Of a DNA stretch of 64,000 bases, positions 27,643 through 37,860 are shown one piece after another; within the stretch, counting starts at the first letter, position 1; every line of letters begins with the position of its first letter. The DNA comes from Neptunomonas marina. GTDB taxonomy: Bacteria; Pseudomonadota; Gammaproteobacteria; Pseudomonadales; Balneatricaceae. The position numbers and the translations under genes were made by a program. Below the pieces are notes generated by a model that made no database searches, had not been told where the DNA came from, and saw only the letters and a program-made list of their open reading frames with translations. The stretch is from NCBI RefSeq assembly GCF_004005935.1, contig NZ_SACQ01000002.1, positions 434,001 to 498,000 of the forward strand. Reading direction: 5' to 3'.

Positions 27643-28107
27643 TTAGTGATGACGGCCCTTACGCTTTTCCATCATCTGATCAAACTCAGCTAATTGGGTG
27701 TCGGTAAGAATCTTGGCAATCTCAACACGCATCTGTGCCTTCTCTTCAACACGCGCCATCGCGAAATCTGCGGCATTACGTTTCGCTAGCTCAAGCTGCT
27801 TTTTATAGTCAGCAGCGTTTGGATCTAAGTCACGTATTGCTTGATGCATCTGCTGCATTTGATCGCGACGCTCTTGGCGATCATCACGTTTTTGGGCGAA
27901 TAACGCCTGCAGCGACTCCGCTTGCTGATCGCTCAAATCCAAGCGCTTGGCGATACGTTTAGCCATCTTCTCACCGCGATGCTTCTTATGCTCACTGTAC
28001 TCACCGCGCTTACCTTCACAACGCTCGTAATCACCACGGTCAGCAACGGCCATATTGCCAACCATCAATGCCGGAATCATTAGCGCAGCTAGTGTTAACT
28101 TTTTCAT
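27643..28107 (-). CDS. Spy/CpxP-family periplasmic protein
   Basis: A 154-residue periplasmic protein. The signal peptide (about 1-22) is followed by a helical, charged body with two LTxxQ-type motifs, LSDQQ (58-62) and LTDTQ (134-138), the hallmark of Spy/CpxP. Spy is an ATP-independent chaperone; CpxP also restrains the CpxA sensor. A histidine-containing region after the signal peptide (HKKH, 40-43) and the terminal RHH could bind metal. The ATG at 28107 follows an AGGAG site; the longer reading would cross the promoter region. It diverges from the CpxRA-like genes, with GTAAA boxes between them. Confidence 0.9.
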   Translation of the reverse strand: MKKLTLAALMIPALMVGNMAVADRGDYERCEGKRGEYSEHKKHRGEKMAKRIAKRLDLSDQQAESLQALFAQKRDDRQERRDQMQQMHQAIRDLDPNAADYKKQLELAKRNAADFAMARVEEKAQMRVEIAKILTDTQLAEFDQMMEKRKGRHH

Positions 28108-28168
28108 CGTCGTTCTCCTGTTCTCGATTTCGTTATGCTCATTGTGCGCGAGCAAACTGCGAAGTTGG

Positions 28169-28194
28169 GTAAACAGTGTGTAAAGAAAAGTAAA
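28169..28194. promoter_or_regulatory. CpxR-type GTAAA box array
   Basis: Three GTAAA pentamers on the plus strand (28169, 28180, 28190) are spaced by six and five bases. The last two form a perfect GTAAA-N5-GTAAA, the E. coli CpxR binding consensus. They lie between the Spy-like gene and the divergent CpxR-like gene, so either or both could be controlled. Confidence 0.7.
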
Positions 28195-28255
28195 CCTGCC
28201 AAGCCGATACCGAAAGCGCGTTAAACTAGGGCTATTAGATGAACGAGGTATCCCA

Positions 28256-28954
28256 ATGACCGCTTCCCATATATTGCTTGTTGATGATGATGTAGAACTC
28301 ACCGAGCTACTCGCCGACTACCTCACCACCGAAGGGCTCGAGATCAGCGTCGCGAATAGCGCCGAGCAAGCACTCGCGCTGCTAGCACCGCCAGCACGCT
28401 TCGATCTCGCTGTGTTCGACATCATGATGCCCGGAATGTCAGGTTTAGAGCTGCTGCAACAGGTACGCCCCAGCAACCCGATACCCGTTATCATGCTGAC
28501 GGGCAAAGGAGGGGATATTGATCGTATCTTAGGACTAGAGATGGGTGCCGATGATTACCTATCCAAACCCTGCAACCCGCGGGAGCTGCTCGCGAGGATA
28601 CGCGCAGTCCTGCGCCGTATGCAGACACCTCCAAGTGCGCCCGATACGCGAGTTATCCAACACTGGGGGCTAGCGTTACAGCTGGCAAAACGAACCCTGC
28701 TATTTCGTGACACACCGCTGGAGCTAACCAGCGCGGAGTTCAACGTGATCACTCAGTTTATGCAAAACCCCGGCGTGGTGTTGAGTAAAGCCAAGCTCAC
28801 CGAACGCGTATTGCATCGTGAGCTGACCGCCTATGATCGCGCCATCGACGTCCATGTTAGCCGAGTGAGACAGAAACTCAGCAAAGTATTGCCCGAGCAA
28901 GAGCTGATCAAAACCGTCCGCGGGGAAGGTTACCTGTTTATCGGCGAGGAGTAG
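28256..28954 (+). CDS. cpxR: CpxR-like OmpR-family response regulator
   Basis: A 232-residue regulator. The receiver domain (1-120) has D10, D11, phosphoacceptor D55 (VFDIMMP), T82 and K104. The winged-helix DNA-binding domain (about 130-230) has LTSAEFNVI and the CpxR-like TAYDRAIDVHVSRVRQKL. Overall resemblance is closest to CpxR among OmpR-type regulators I know. The sensor kinase starts two bases after its stop. GTAAA boxes lie upstream. Confidence 0.88.
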   Translation: MTASHILLVDDDVELTELLADYLTTEGLEISVANSAEQALALLAPPARFDLAVFDIMMPGMSGLELLQQVRPSNPIPVIMLTGKGGDIDRILGLEMGADDYLSKPCNPRELLARIRAVLRRMQTPPSAPDTRVIQHWGLALQLAKRTLLFRDTPLELTSAEFNVITQFMQNPGVVLSKAKLTERVLHRELTAYDRAIDVHVSRVRQKLSKVLPEQELIKTVRGEGYLFIGEE

Positions 28955-28956
28955 CC

Positions 28957-30321
28957 ATGCACCGTTTCAACCGTTTGTTTTGGAAGATCTTTGCCGTTTC
29001 ATGGCTAGCGAGCATCAGCGTCATTTTGGTAACAATTATCGTGATCGGCGAACTCACCGAGCGCAGCTCAGTACGCGAGATTCTCGAGATTCGTGCACAT
29101 CGCCAAGCGGAGAAAACCATCGAGCTCTACGAGCGCGACCCGGAAAAAGCACGCCGTTTGGTTTATCGCCAACAAAAGAGCCGCCATGACCGCTACGATG
29201 ACGACCATTGGGAGCATCGCGATTGGGATGATGACCATCGTAGCCATCGTGATCGCTATAAAAGAAAACCCGCTCTACTGCTGAATATCTATACTTCAGA
29301 TGGAGCACTACTGTTTGGCCGCCCAGCCCGTTACAGCGGCGACGAGATCCGCTTCACCTATACATCAGAAGCGGGACAAAATTACCTGGTCAGCCTGCCG
29401 ATCTCGCCGGTTAAAAGCCATATAGCGCGCCTCAAAGCGCTGCTGCTATCGATGCAGGCTGTACTGGTTATCATCACCGCCACACTCGCCAGTTTACTGC
29501 TCAGTTGGATGATCGTGCGCCCCATCAATCGGTTACGCGACCACGTACAGCAGCTGCACAGCGGCGATCTGAGTACCCGACTAGAGCCACGCCTGCTGGG
29601 TCGTGGTGATGAGATCGGTGCACTCGCCCGTGAGTTCGACTACATGGCCTCCTATGTCGAAAACACACTGCAGGGGCAGCAGCGTTTGTTGCAAGATGTC
29701 TCGCATGAGCTGCGGGCACCACTTGCACGTCTGCAAGCGGTCTCTGGCCTCCTCGAGCAGCGCTTGGGTAGCGATGATAAGCTCGTGCAGCGGATGCACA
29801 CCGAGTTTGAGCGCCTCGACCGGCTCATTGAAGAGATGTTATCGCTGGCGCGTATTGAGCATCTTGATAGCCAAAGTGAGTCGTTTGTTTTGAGTGCCAT
29901 CCTTGAGCAAGCTCTGGAAGACTTCCGCTTCACTGCACCTAACCGAGAGACCCAACTCACTCTGGATGCTAACGCTGGCGACCGCTTCGCGGGTAATAGC
30001 GAACTGATGAGCCGAGCATTGAGCAATATTTTGGGGAATATCCTCAAACATACGCCAAGTGACTCGGGTGTTGAGATCCATGTGAAACCGCTGGGTAAGA
30101 GCACAGCGATTACGATCTCAGATGCAGGCGGCGGCGTCACACCCGATGCGTTAGCCCATCTATTCGAGCCGTTCTATCGCCAAGATCAACGCAACAATGG
30201 CTATGGATTAGGGTTGAGTATCGCGAAACGCGCGGTAACTCGCTTAGGCGGCGCTATCAGTGCAGAAAATACTGCAAAAGGTCTGGCTGTGACGATTAAC
30301 CTGCCGCTGTTTGCGAAATAA
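28957..30321 (+). CDS. cpxA: CpxA-like sensor histidine kinase with His/Asp-rich periplasmic segment
   Basis: A 454-residue inner-membrane kinase. TM1 (about 8-31) and TM2 (about 161-184) enclose a periplasmic domain, followed by HAMP (185-235), a dimerization helix with phosphoacceptor H250 in DVSHELRAPLARL, and an ATPase domain with N361 and GYGLGLSIAKRAV. Within the periplasmic domain, residues 74-103 contain five His and nine Asp in a strongly charged run, which E. coli CpxA lacks. It may bind a divalent metal. The CpxA assignment rests on kinase-core similarity and the CpxR/Spy neighbours. Its last 26 bases overlap the convergent GGDEF/EAL gene. Confidence 0.85.
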   Translation: MHRFNRLFWKIFAVSWLASISVILVTIIVIGELTERSSVREILEIRAHRQAEKTIELYERDPEKARRLVYRQQKSRHDRYDDDHWEHRDWDDDHRSHRDRYKRKPALLLNIYTSDGALLFGRPARYSGDEIRFTYTSEAGQNYLVSLPISPVKSHIARLKALLLSMQAVLVIITATLASLLLSWMIVRPINRLRDHVQQLHSGDLSTRLEPRLLGRGDEIGALAREFDYMASYVENTLQGQQRLLQDVSHELRAPLARLQAVSGLLEQRLGSDDKLVQRMHTEFERLDRLIEEMLSLARIEHLDSQSESFVLSAILEQALEDFRFTAPNRETQLTLDANAGDRFAGNSELMSRALSNILGNILKHTPSDSGVEIHVKPLGKSTAITISDAGGGVTPDALAHLFEPFYRQDQRNNGYGLGLSIAKRAVTRLGGAISAENTAKGLAVTINLPLFAK

Positions 30322-32404
30322 ATTGGCCGTTGTTGCGGCACAATAAACGCACCAGCTCAGGCATCGGTAAAGGGTGACTGTAGAGATAACCCTGCCCCAT
30401 GTAGCAGCGGTTATCTTGCAGAAAGCTCTGCTGCTCTGGCAATTCAATGCCCTCAGCCAGCGGCATTAAGCCAAGTTTCTCGGCCATGGCAATCACGGTA
30501 CTAGTGATCACCATGTTCTCGGTATCGCTGGGCAGGTCTTGGATGAAGGAGCGGTCAATTTTAACAATATCCACGGGCATCTGGCGCAAGTAGCTTAATG
30601 ATGAGAAGCCTGTTCCAAAGTCATCGATGGCTAAACGCACGCCGCGTTGTTTCACTTTTTGCATGGTGGCGAGCACAGCGTCTGCATTGCGCAGCATTAG
30701 ACCCTCTGTCACTTCTAGGGAGACTAATTGCGCGTTGAGTTGCGTTTCGCTCAGTGCACTGTCGAGTGTTTCTAACAGCGCGTCCCCTTCAAAATGGCGC
30801 TTAGAGATATTGATAAATACCTGAACGTTAGGGAATCCCGCGGCATGCAATATGCGCAGTTGCGCGCAGGCCTCATGAATCACCCAGCGCTCTAGGCTAT
30901 AGATCAGGCCGGTATCTTCAGCTTTAGGAATAAACTCTTCAGGGCTGATGGCGCCTTCAATAGGATGCTCCCAACGGCACAGCGCTTCGATACCCTTGAT
31001 CTCACCACTTTTCAGGTCGACGAGCGGCTGGAATACGAGCTCAAGCTCTTGGTGGTCGATCGCATGGCGCAGATCCAACTCCAACGAGATGGCACGCTTC
31101 GCCTCGATATCCATCTGGGGGCGGAAAAACGAATAGGTGTTGCGGCCTAAGTGCTTGGCGTCATACATCGCAAGGTCCGCATTCTTCAGCAAGCCACTGG
31201 CATCATCACCGTCGGAGTGAATTAGCGTGATTCCCAGACTAACCGTAACCATCACCTCCTGAGGGCCAATCGTAACAGGCTGAGCTAGCAGGCTAATCAC
31301 ATCTTGCGCGAGTTTCTCCAGCGCTTGTCGGTTTGGCGCACTCTCCACTAATACCGTGAACTCATCACCACCTAAACGATAAACCGAGCACTGATCATTG
31401 GTGCAAAAGACAAGCCGATTCGCAATGGCGATCAGCAGCTCATCGCCCGCATCATGGCCGATGGTATCGTTCACTTTCTTGAAATGGTCAAGATCGAGCA
31501 GCAATAGTGCACTGAGGCCTTCCACAGCCGGCGTATGGATCAGTTGATCTAAACGATCCCGAAAGCTTCGGCGATTGCCCAGCGAGGTGAGCGGGTCGAA
31601 ATACGCCAGCGCTTCCATATGCTGCTCTTTCTCTTTAATCCGCGAAATATCGTCGCTGACCGAAACAATATTGACGAGCGCCCCTTTCTCATCCGTGATC
31701 GGCGCAATCGACTGATACGCCCAGTACAGACTGCCATCCTTCTTACGGTTGATCAGCGCACCACGCCACGACTTGTTGCTCAGGACAGATTTCCACAGAT
31801 CGCGATATACCTCGTTCGCCGTCATCTCGGAACGCAAGACACTCGGGGTTTTACCCAGTAGTTCCGCTTGGCTGTAGCCGGTCATCTCCGAAAAGCGCGG
31901 GTTTAAATACTCAATGCGCCCAGCGGGGTCCGTGATCAGCACTGCACTGCCGCTATTCTCGACAGCATACGAGAGCTTTTTCAGTTCTAAGCGTTGCTTC
32001 TCGTCCCGCTGTACATCAGTCAAGACAACAACTGCACCCAATACACGCTGATCTTTTTCGATAGCGGATACGGCGAGGGACGCCAAGAGGGGGAGTTTTC
32101 CGACGCAGCGAATTTCGCGCTGTACTTGATAGGACTCTATCTGCCCATTGAAGAGCGCGTCACGGCGCGCCAATGCCGGTTTATAGTCGATATCATCCGG
32201 CGCCGGCAGCAAACTCTGTCCAGCGAGTTCTTCGAGATCACAGGCAATATCGCGTGCGAACTGGTCGTTAACCTCGATAAATGATCCATCATGGCGCACA
32301 CAGGCAACACCCAGTTTTGCATGGCGGAAGGGGGCGAAGAACTGCTGGATATGCTCAATGTCTAGAGCGTGTTGGCTATCCCATGACGTTTTCAAATGCA
32401 ACAC
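30296..32404 (-). CDS. PAS-PAS-GGDEF-EAL cyclic-di-GMP protein
   Basis: A 702-residue cytosolic protein. Two PAS-like sensor domains (about 20-130 and 140-260; the second ends in a typical PAC segment) precede GGDEF (265-430) with intact RLGGDEF (345-349), and EAL (435-690) with EAL (473-475) and DDFGTGF (594-600). Both catalytic motifs are intact, so it could make and break cyclic-di-GMP. No RxxD inhibition site is visible before GGDEF. It has no transmembrane segment. Confidence 0.93.
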   Translation of the reverse strand: MLHLKTSWDSQHALDIEHIQQFFAPFRHAKLGVACVRHDGSFIEVNDQFARDIACDLEELAGQSLLPAPDDIDYKPALARRDALFNGQIESYQVQREIRCVGKLPLLASLAVSAIEKDQRVLGAVVVLTDVQRDEKQRLELKKLSYAVENSGSAVLITDPAGRIEYLNPRFSEMTGYSQAELLGKTPSVLRSEMTANEVYRDLWKSVLSNKSWRGALINRKKDGSLYWAYQSIAPITDEKGALVNIVSVSDDISRIKEKEQHMEALAYFDPLTSLGNRRSFRDRLDQLIHTPAVEGLSALLLLDLDHFKKVNDTIGHDAGDELLIAIANRLVFCTNDQCSVYRLGGDEFTVLVESAPNRQALEKLAQDVISLLAQPVTIGPQEVMVTVSLGITLIHSDGDDASGLLKNADLAMYDAKHLGRNTYSFFRPQMDIEAKRAISLELDLRHAIDHQELELVFQPLVDLKSGEIKGIEALCRWEHPIEGAISPEEFIPKAEDTGLIYSLERWVIHEACAQLRILHAAGFPNVQVFINISKRHFEGDALLETLDSALSETQLNAQLVSLEVTEGLMLRNADAVLATMQKVKQRGVRLAIDDFGTGFSSLSYLRQMPVDIVKIDRSFIQDLPSDTENMVITSTVIAMAEKLGLMPLAEGIELPEQQSFLQDNRCYMGQGYLYSHPLPMPELVRLLCRNNGQFISQTAAG

Positions 32405-32569
32405 TCAAATCCATTGAAATGCGGACACACGACTATACTCGCACCGACTGTGCAAGAATGATGATCTAAATCAATTATTCAAAAGGTCTGCAAAAGGTGA
32501 CAATACAAGCAGAGAAATACACCGTATTTCCCTGCTAAGTCAAGCGATAAGCAAGCGTTGGAGTGTGGC

Positions 32570-32911
<342 letters not shown>

Positions 32912-32966
32912 TCACTCCTTTACGGCTGATATCACGCCTGTGTGTACCAGCTCTTCTCATAGATTG

Positions 32967-33015
32967 TGGGTCGGATTATACCGTGAATCGGCATAGCACG
33001 CATTGCTCCGACCCA
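32967..33015 (-). promoter_or_regulatory. Possible promoter of the distal glnK inside a 9-bp inverted repeat
   Basis: A perfect TATAAT lies on the minus strand at 32975-32980, 67-72 bases before the distal glnK start. It is flanked by TGGGTCGGA (32967-32975) and TCCGACCCA (33007-33015), a perfect 9-bp inverted repeat with a 31-bp spacer. No good -35 element is seen. Confidence 0.4.
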
Positions 33016-33021
33016 AAAGTA

Positions 33022-33044
33022 TAAAGGGGTGCCTAAGGCACCCC
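33022..33044 (-). terminator. Probable terminator after amtB
   Basis: GGGGTGCC and GGCACCCC with a three-base loop form an eight-base stem. On the minus strand it is followed by TTTATACTTTT, a moderate T-rich tract, in the gap between amtB and the distal glnK. Confidence 0.6.
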
Positions 33045-33107
33045 AACAACGTTGTTATTGTTATTTCTTATTTTTATTTACAGTGTCGCGCTATACGCTA
33101 TCTGAGC

Positions 33108-34379
33108 TTAGTTACCTACCTTGAACTCTGGGTAAGCTTCCATACCGCACTCGGCAAGGTCAGCACCTTCGTACTCTTCTTCTTCGCTGATACGGATACC
33201 CATCACCGCTTTGAGGATCACCCACACCACCATGCTGGCACAGAATACCCAGCCAAAGATTGAAACGATACCAAGCAGCTGAGCACCAAAGGTAGCGTCT
33301 GTATTCGCCAAAGGCACCGCTAACAGACCCCAGATACCCACAACACCGTGCACTGAGATCGCACCTACAGGATCATCGATGCGCAGTTTATCGAGCGAGA
33401 TGATTGCGAAGACAACCAGTGTGCCGCCCACAGCACCGACGAGCGTAGAAGCCAAGGCTGTTGGTGAAAGAGGATCCGCTGTGATCGCCACTAAACCTGC
33501 CAACGCACCGTTCAGAGCCATGGTAAGGTCAGCTTTCTTGAACAGTAGTCGTGCCGTAATGAGCGCGGCAATCACACCACCTGCCGCAGCCGCATTGGTA
33601 TTAACAAAAACCTGTGCAACAGCATTTGCTTCACCCACGTCGGATAGCTTCAGCTCCGAACCACCGTTGAAACCAAACCAACCCATCCACAGGATAAATG
33701 TACCCAGTGTGGCTAACGGTAGGTTAGCGCCAGGGATCGCGTTGATCGAGCCATCTTTACCATATTTGCCTTTACGTGCACCCAGTACTAACACACCCGC
33801 GAGAGCTGCAGCCGCGCCTGCCATATGTACGATGCCTGAGCCTGCGAAATCAGAGAAGCCCGCTTCGCTCAAGAAGCCTCCGCCCCATGTCCAGTAGCCA
33901 GATACCGGATAGATGAAGCCCGTCATCACAACAGCAAAGGTTAGGAAAGCCCAGAGTTTCATACGTTCAGCTACAGCACCCGATACAATTGACATGGCTG
34001 TTGCTACGAATACAACCTGGAAGAAGAAATCGGAACGCGCTGAGTAGTAAGGCGCATCATCGCCACCAGCCAGCACAGCATCAACAGCGTTTTCATCGCC
34101 GATCAATGCGCCAAAGTTTGGCATCACGCCGCCCGCATCCGAGCTGTACATAATAAAATAACCGCACAGCAGGTACATGGTACAAGCGATGGCATACAGT
34201 GCGACGTTTTTGGTCAAAATTTCGGTGGTGTTCTTAGCGCGTACTAAACCGGCTTCGAGCATTGCAAAGCCTGCTGCCATCCACATGACGAGCGCACCAC
34301 ACATTAGAAAATAGAACGTATCTACGGCGTACTTGAGCTGTGTCAGATCGCCGGCAGTTGTCTTGAGTAACTCTTCCAT
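33108..34379 (-). CDS. amtB: Ammonium transporter AmtB
   Basis: A 423-residue Amt/Rh channel with about eleven membrane segments. The N-terminal ALVMWMAAGFAMLEAGLVRAKN, the FAGSGIVHMAGAAAAL block and the pore twin-histidine region GVVGIWG are typical. It imports ammonium and is inhibited by GlnK. It is preceded by one glnK (36 bp upstream) and followed by a second, so the regulator is encoded on both sides. Confidence 0.97.
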   Translation of the reverse strand: MEELLKTTAGDLTQLKYAVDTFYFLMCGALVMWMAAGFAMLEAGLVRAKNTTEILTKNVALYAIACTMYLLCGYFIMYSSDAGGVMPNFGALIGDENAVDAVLAGGDDAPYYSARSDFFFQVVFVATAMSIVSGAVAERMKLWAFLTFAVVMTGFIYPVSGYWTWGGGFLSEAGFSDFAGSGIVHMAGAAAALAGVLVLGARKGKYGKDGSINAIPGANLPLATLGTFILWMGWFGFNGGSELKLSDVGEANAVAQVFVNTNAAAAGGVIAALITARLLFKKADLTMALNGALAGLVAITADPLSPTALASTLVGAVGGTLVVFAIISLDKLRIDDPVGAISVHGVVGIWGLLAVPLANTDATFGAQLLGIVSIFGWVFCASMVVWVILKAVMGIRISEEEEYEGADLAECGMEAYPEFKVGN

Positions 34380-34415
34380 TGCTAAGTCCTCTATCGAGAG
34401 TTTGTTAGTCGGGGC

Positions 34416-35330
<915 letters not shown>

Positions 35331-35331
35331 A

Positions 35332-35361
35332 CAGCACTACCGCCAGGGCTGGGTAGTGCTG
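35332..35361 (-). terminator. Hairpin after the YeeN-like gene
   Basis: A ten-base stem, CAGCACTACC (35332-35341) with GGTAGTGCTG (35352-35361), lies 10 bases beyond the stop codon. The following minus-strand tract TTAAAT is weakly U-rich, so termination may be partial. Confidence 0.5.
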
Positions 35362-35370
35362 CTCGTCGCA

Positions 35371-36087
35371 TTAAGCTTCCGCGTTGTGATAAACGTTTTG
35401 CACGTCATCTAGGAAGTTAAGCATCTCCATCAGCTTGTCGAACATCGGACGGTCGTCCTCAGCTAGTGGCGAAGTGGTCTGCGGCAGGAACTGGATTTCA
35501 TCAACATCAAAGTCGACCTCTCCAAATGCCTCCATCAGTGCACGTTTTGCATTGGCATATTCAGTGTGCGGTGCGAAAACAGTAACTTTACCCTCTTCAC
35601 ATTCGATGTCCGTCACATCGACATCAGCCATCATCAGCGCATCGAGTACCGCTTCTTCATCATCACCCGCGAACGCAAAGATAGCGCAGTGATCAAACAT
35701 ATGTGCCGCACAACCCGGCGTACCCAGCTTTGATTTACTCTTGGTAAAGCAGTTGCGTACATCACCAAAGGTACGGTTTGGATTGTCAGTTAGGCACTCC
35801 ACAATCACCATGCAGCCGCCAGGGCCAATACCTTCATAACGTGCGGCAGAAAAATCCTCACCAGAGCCACCTTTGGCTTTATCCAGTGCTTTGTCGATCA
35901 CGTGTCCCGGCACCTGATCTTTTTTCGCACGTTCAATCAAGCCACGCAGTGCTAGGTTTCCGTCAGGCTCGACACCACCTGACTTAGCAACAACATAGAT
36001 CTCTCGGCTGTATTTACTGTAGAGCTTGGCGTTTGCATCGGAGGTTTTCGCCATCGACTCTTTACGGTTTTGATAGGCTCGGCCCAT
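35371..36087 (-). CDS. YebC/PmpR-family protein, YeeN subgroup
   Basis: A 238-residue protein. The N-terminal [15 protein letters not shown], the [24 protein letters not shown] core and the C-terminal DVQNVYHN are conserved in the family. The sequence aligns better by eye with E. coli YeeN than with YebC. Members bind DNA or promote translation through proline stretches; the exact role of YeeN proteins is unsettled. Confidence 0.88.
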   Translation of the reverse strand: MGRAYQNRKESMAKTSDANAKLYSKYSREIYVVAKSGGVEPDGNLALRGLIERAKKDQVPGHVIDKALDKAKGGSGEDFSAARYEGIGPGGCMVIVECLTDNPNRTFGDVRNCFTKSKSKLGTPGCAAHMFDHCAIFAFAGDDEEAVLDALMMADVDVTDIECEEGKVTVFAPHTEYANAKRALMEAFGEVDFDVDEIQFLPQTTSPLAEDDRPMFDKLMEMLNFLDDVQNVYHNAEA

Positions 36088-36171
36088 TACTCAATCCTGC
36101 TTTCAATAAAAGCCGTATGTTAACCCGTTCTGACATCTTTTATAAGCCAGCAATACCATGCGAATCCGCCA

Positions 36172-36198
36172 TAAAAAACGCCTCCCGAAGGAGGCGTT
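36172..36198 (-). terminator. Intrinsic terminator after the enoyl-CoA hydratase gene
   Basis: On the minus strand a nine-base stem, AACGCCTCC / GGAGGCGTT with a four-base loop, is followed by six T residues, 20 bases past the stop codon. Confidence 0.9.
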
Positions 36199-36217
36199 AA
36201 CCAAACATAGAGGGTCG

Positions 36218-37000
36218 TTAGTTAAACTTAGCGGGGCGTTTTTCTAAGAACGCCTGCATCCCTTCTGTTTGCTCGTCCGTCGAGAAGCACAGGCCAAAGC
36301 CTTGGCTCTCGAGTACACATGCGTTTTCAAGATCTAAGCTCATACCACGCATCACCAGTTGCTTGGTCAGACGCACGGCGTTTGGTCCACACGCCACAAT
36401 CTTCTGCGCCAGCTTGATACCCTCATCACGCAATTGATCTTGCGGGTAGATATGGTTCGCCAAGCCGATCTGCTTCGCCTCTTCCGCTTTGACGTTACGG
36501 CCAGTTAGCAACAGCTCCATCGCCATACCGGGACCGATCTGGCGCGGTAAGCGCTGGCTGCCACCGAAGCCTGCAGTCACCCCTAAACACACCTCTGGCT
36601 GGCCAAAAACTGCGTTTTCAGCGGCCAAAATAAAGTCACAGCTCAACGCAAGCTCGCAGCCACCACCTAAAGCAAAACCGTTCACCAACGCGATCACCGG
36701 AATCGGCAAGTCCTCTAAACGGCGAAAAACCTGCTGCCCTTTACGCGCAAACGCTTCAGCTTCTACGGCGCTCATTTGGCTCATCGCGCGGATATCAGCA
36801 CCGGCAACAAACGCTTTATCACCCGCTCCTGTCATCAGGATGGCACGAGTATCTTCTTGTGCCGAGATCTCGGTGATCGCTTGATCCAATGCCGTTAACA
36901 GCCCCATATCTAACGCATTCAGCGCTTTTGGGCGGCTCAAGGTGAGCAGTACAATACCCTCACCTAACGACTCAAGCTGTACAGGTTGTTCAGTTGTCAT
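36218..37000 (-). CDS. Enoyl-CoA hydratase (crotonase family)
   Basis: A 260-residue cytosolic enzyme that hydrates 2-enoyl-CoA to 3-hydroxyacyl-CoA. Both catalytic glutamates of crotonases are present, in GGGCELA and FGQPEV. The oxyanion-hole segment is AFVAGADI. It follows the 3-hydroxyacyl-CoA dehydrogenase gene by 11 bp, so the two form an operon catalysing consecutive steps of short-chain fatty acid or amino acid breakdown. Confidence 0.93.
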   Translation of the reverse strand: MTTEQPVQLESLGEGIVLLTLSRPKALNALDMGLLTALDQAITEISAQEDTRAILMTGAGDKAFVAGADIRAMSQMSAVEAEAFARKGQQVFRRLEDLPIPVIALVNGFALGGGCELALSCDFILAAENAVFGQPEVCLGVTAGFGGSQRLPRQIGPGMAMELLLTGRNVKAEEAKQIGLANHIYPQDQLRDEGIKLAQKIVACGPNAVRLTKQLVMRGMSLDLENACVLESQGFGLCFSTDEQTEGMQAFLEKRPAKFN

Positions 37001-37011
37001 GATCTGCTCCT

Positions 37012-37860
37012 TTACTCGTAGCTGTAGAAGCCTTGGCCTGATTTACGGCCTAGGTAGCCGGCGTCAACCATGGAGCGCAACAGTGGACATGGGCGGTATT
37101 TCGAATCGCGGAAACCTTCGTATAGCACTTCCATAATGCTTAGGCACGTATCCAAGCCGATCATATCTGCCAGCTCCAGCGGCCCCATTGGATGCGCTGT
37201 GCCGAGCTTCATCGCATCATCGATCGCTTTTGCCTCACCAACGCCCTCATATAGTGCGAAGACTGCTTCGTTGATCATTGGCAGCAAAATACGGTTCACG
37301 ATAAAACCAGGACGATCTTCTGAGCCCACCGCGACTTTGCCCAGTTGCTCAACCAGCGCGACAATCTTGTCATTCACCTCATCAGAGGTTTGTAAGCCAC
37401 GGATCACCTCCACCAGCTTCATGACCGGCACAGGGTTCATAAAGTGCATCCCGATCACTTGATCAGGGCGGTTAGTCGCTGCGGCAATGCGCGTAATAGA
37501 GATAGAGGAGGTGTTGCTGGCAAGAATCGTCTCGGCAGGGCAGAGCTCATCCAGTTGCTTGAACAAGCTTTTCTTCAGCGCTTCATTTTCACTAACAGCT
37601 TCAACAACCAACTGCGTCTGCGCCAACGCGCTCAACTCAGTAGAGGTCTTGATACGGCCCATAACTTGCTCTGCCGGCTCGCTCAGTTTGCCTTTGCTTT
37701 CCATGCGCGTCAGGCTCTTTTGGATCGTTGCCAGTGCACGCTCAATGGATGCGCCGTCAATATCGTTCAGAATAACCTCAAGTCCTGCCATCGCCATGCT
37801 CTGTGCAATACCATTGCCCATTTGGCCTGCGCCGATGACACCTACTGTAGAAATACTCAT
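37012..37860 (-). CDS. 3-hydroxybutyryl-CoA dehydrogenase
   Basis: A 282-residue NAD(P)-dependent dehydrogenase oxidising 3-hydroxybutyryl-CoA-like substrates. The N-terminal Rossmann motif is GVIGAGQMGNGIAQ. The catalytic region has SNTSSISIT and GMHFMNPVPVMKLVEVI, with the active-site His in GMHF. The C-terminal domain contains the GPLELADMIGLDT dimer segment. Hbd/PaaH-type length. It is the first gene of a two-gene operon with the hydratase. Confidence 0.93.
   Translation of the reverse strand: MSISTVGVIGAGQMGNGIAQSMAMAGLEVILNDIDGASIERALATIQKSLTRMESKGKLSEPAEQVMGRIKTSTELSALAQTQLVVEAVSENEALKKSLFKQLDELCPAETILASNTSSISITRIAAATNRPDQVIGMHFMNPVPVMKLVEVIRGLQTSDEVNDKIVALVEQLGKVAVGSEDRPGFIVNRILLPMINEAVFALYEGVGEAKAIDDAMKLGTAHPMGPLELADMIGLDTCLSIMEVLYEGFRDSKYRPCPLLRSMVDAGYLGRKSGQGFYSYE

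Noticed and set aside
33379-33897. A 172-residue open frame antisense to amtB
   Set aside because: Its Ala/Pro/Ser-rich composition is that expected from the reverse strand of a membrane protein gene.
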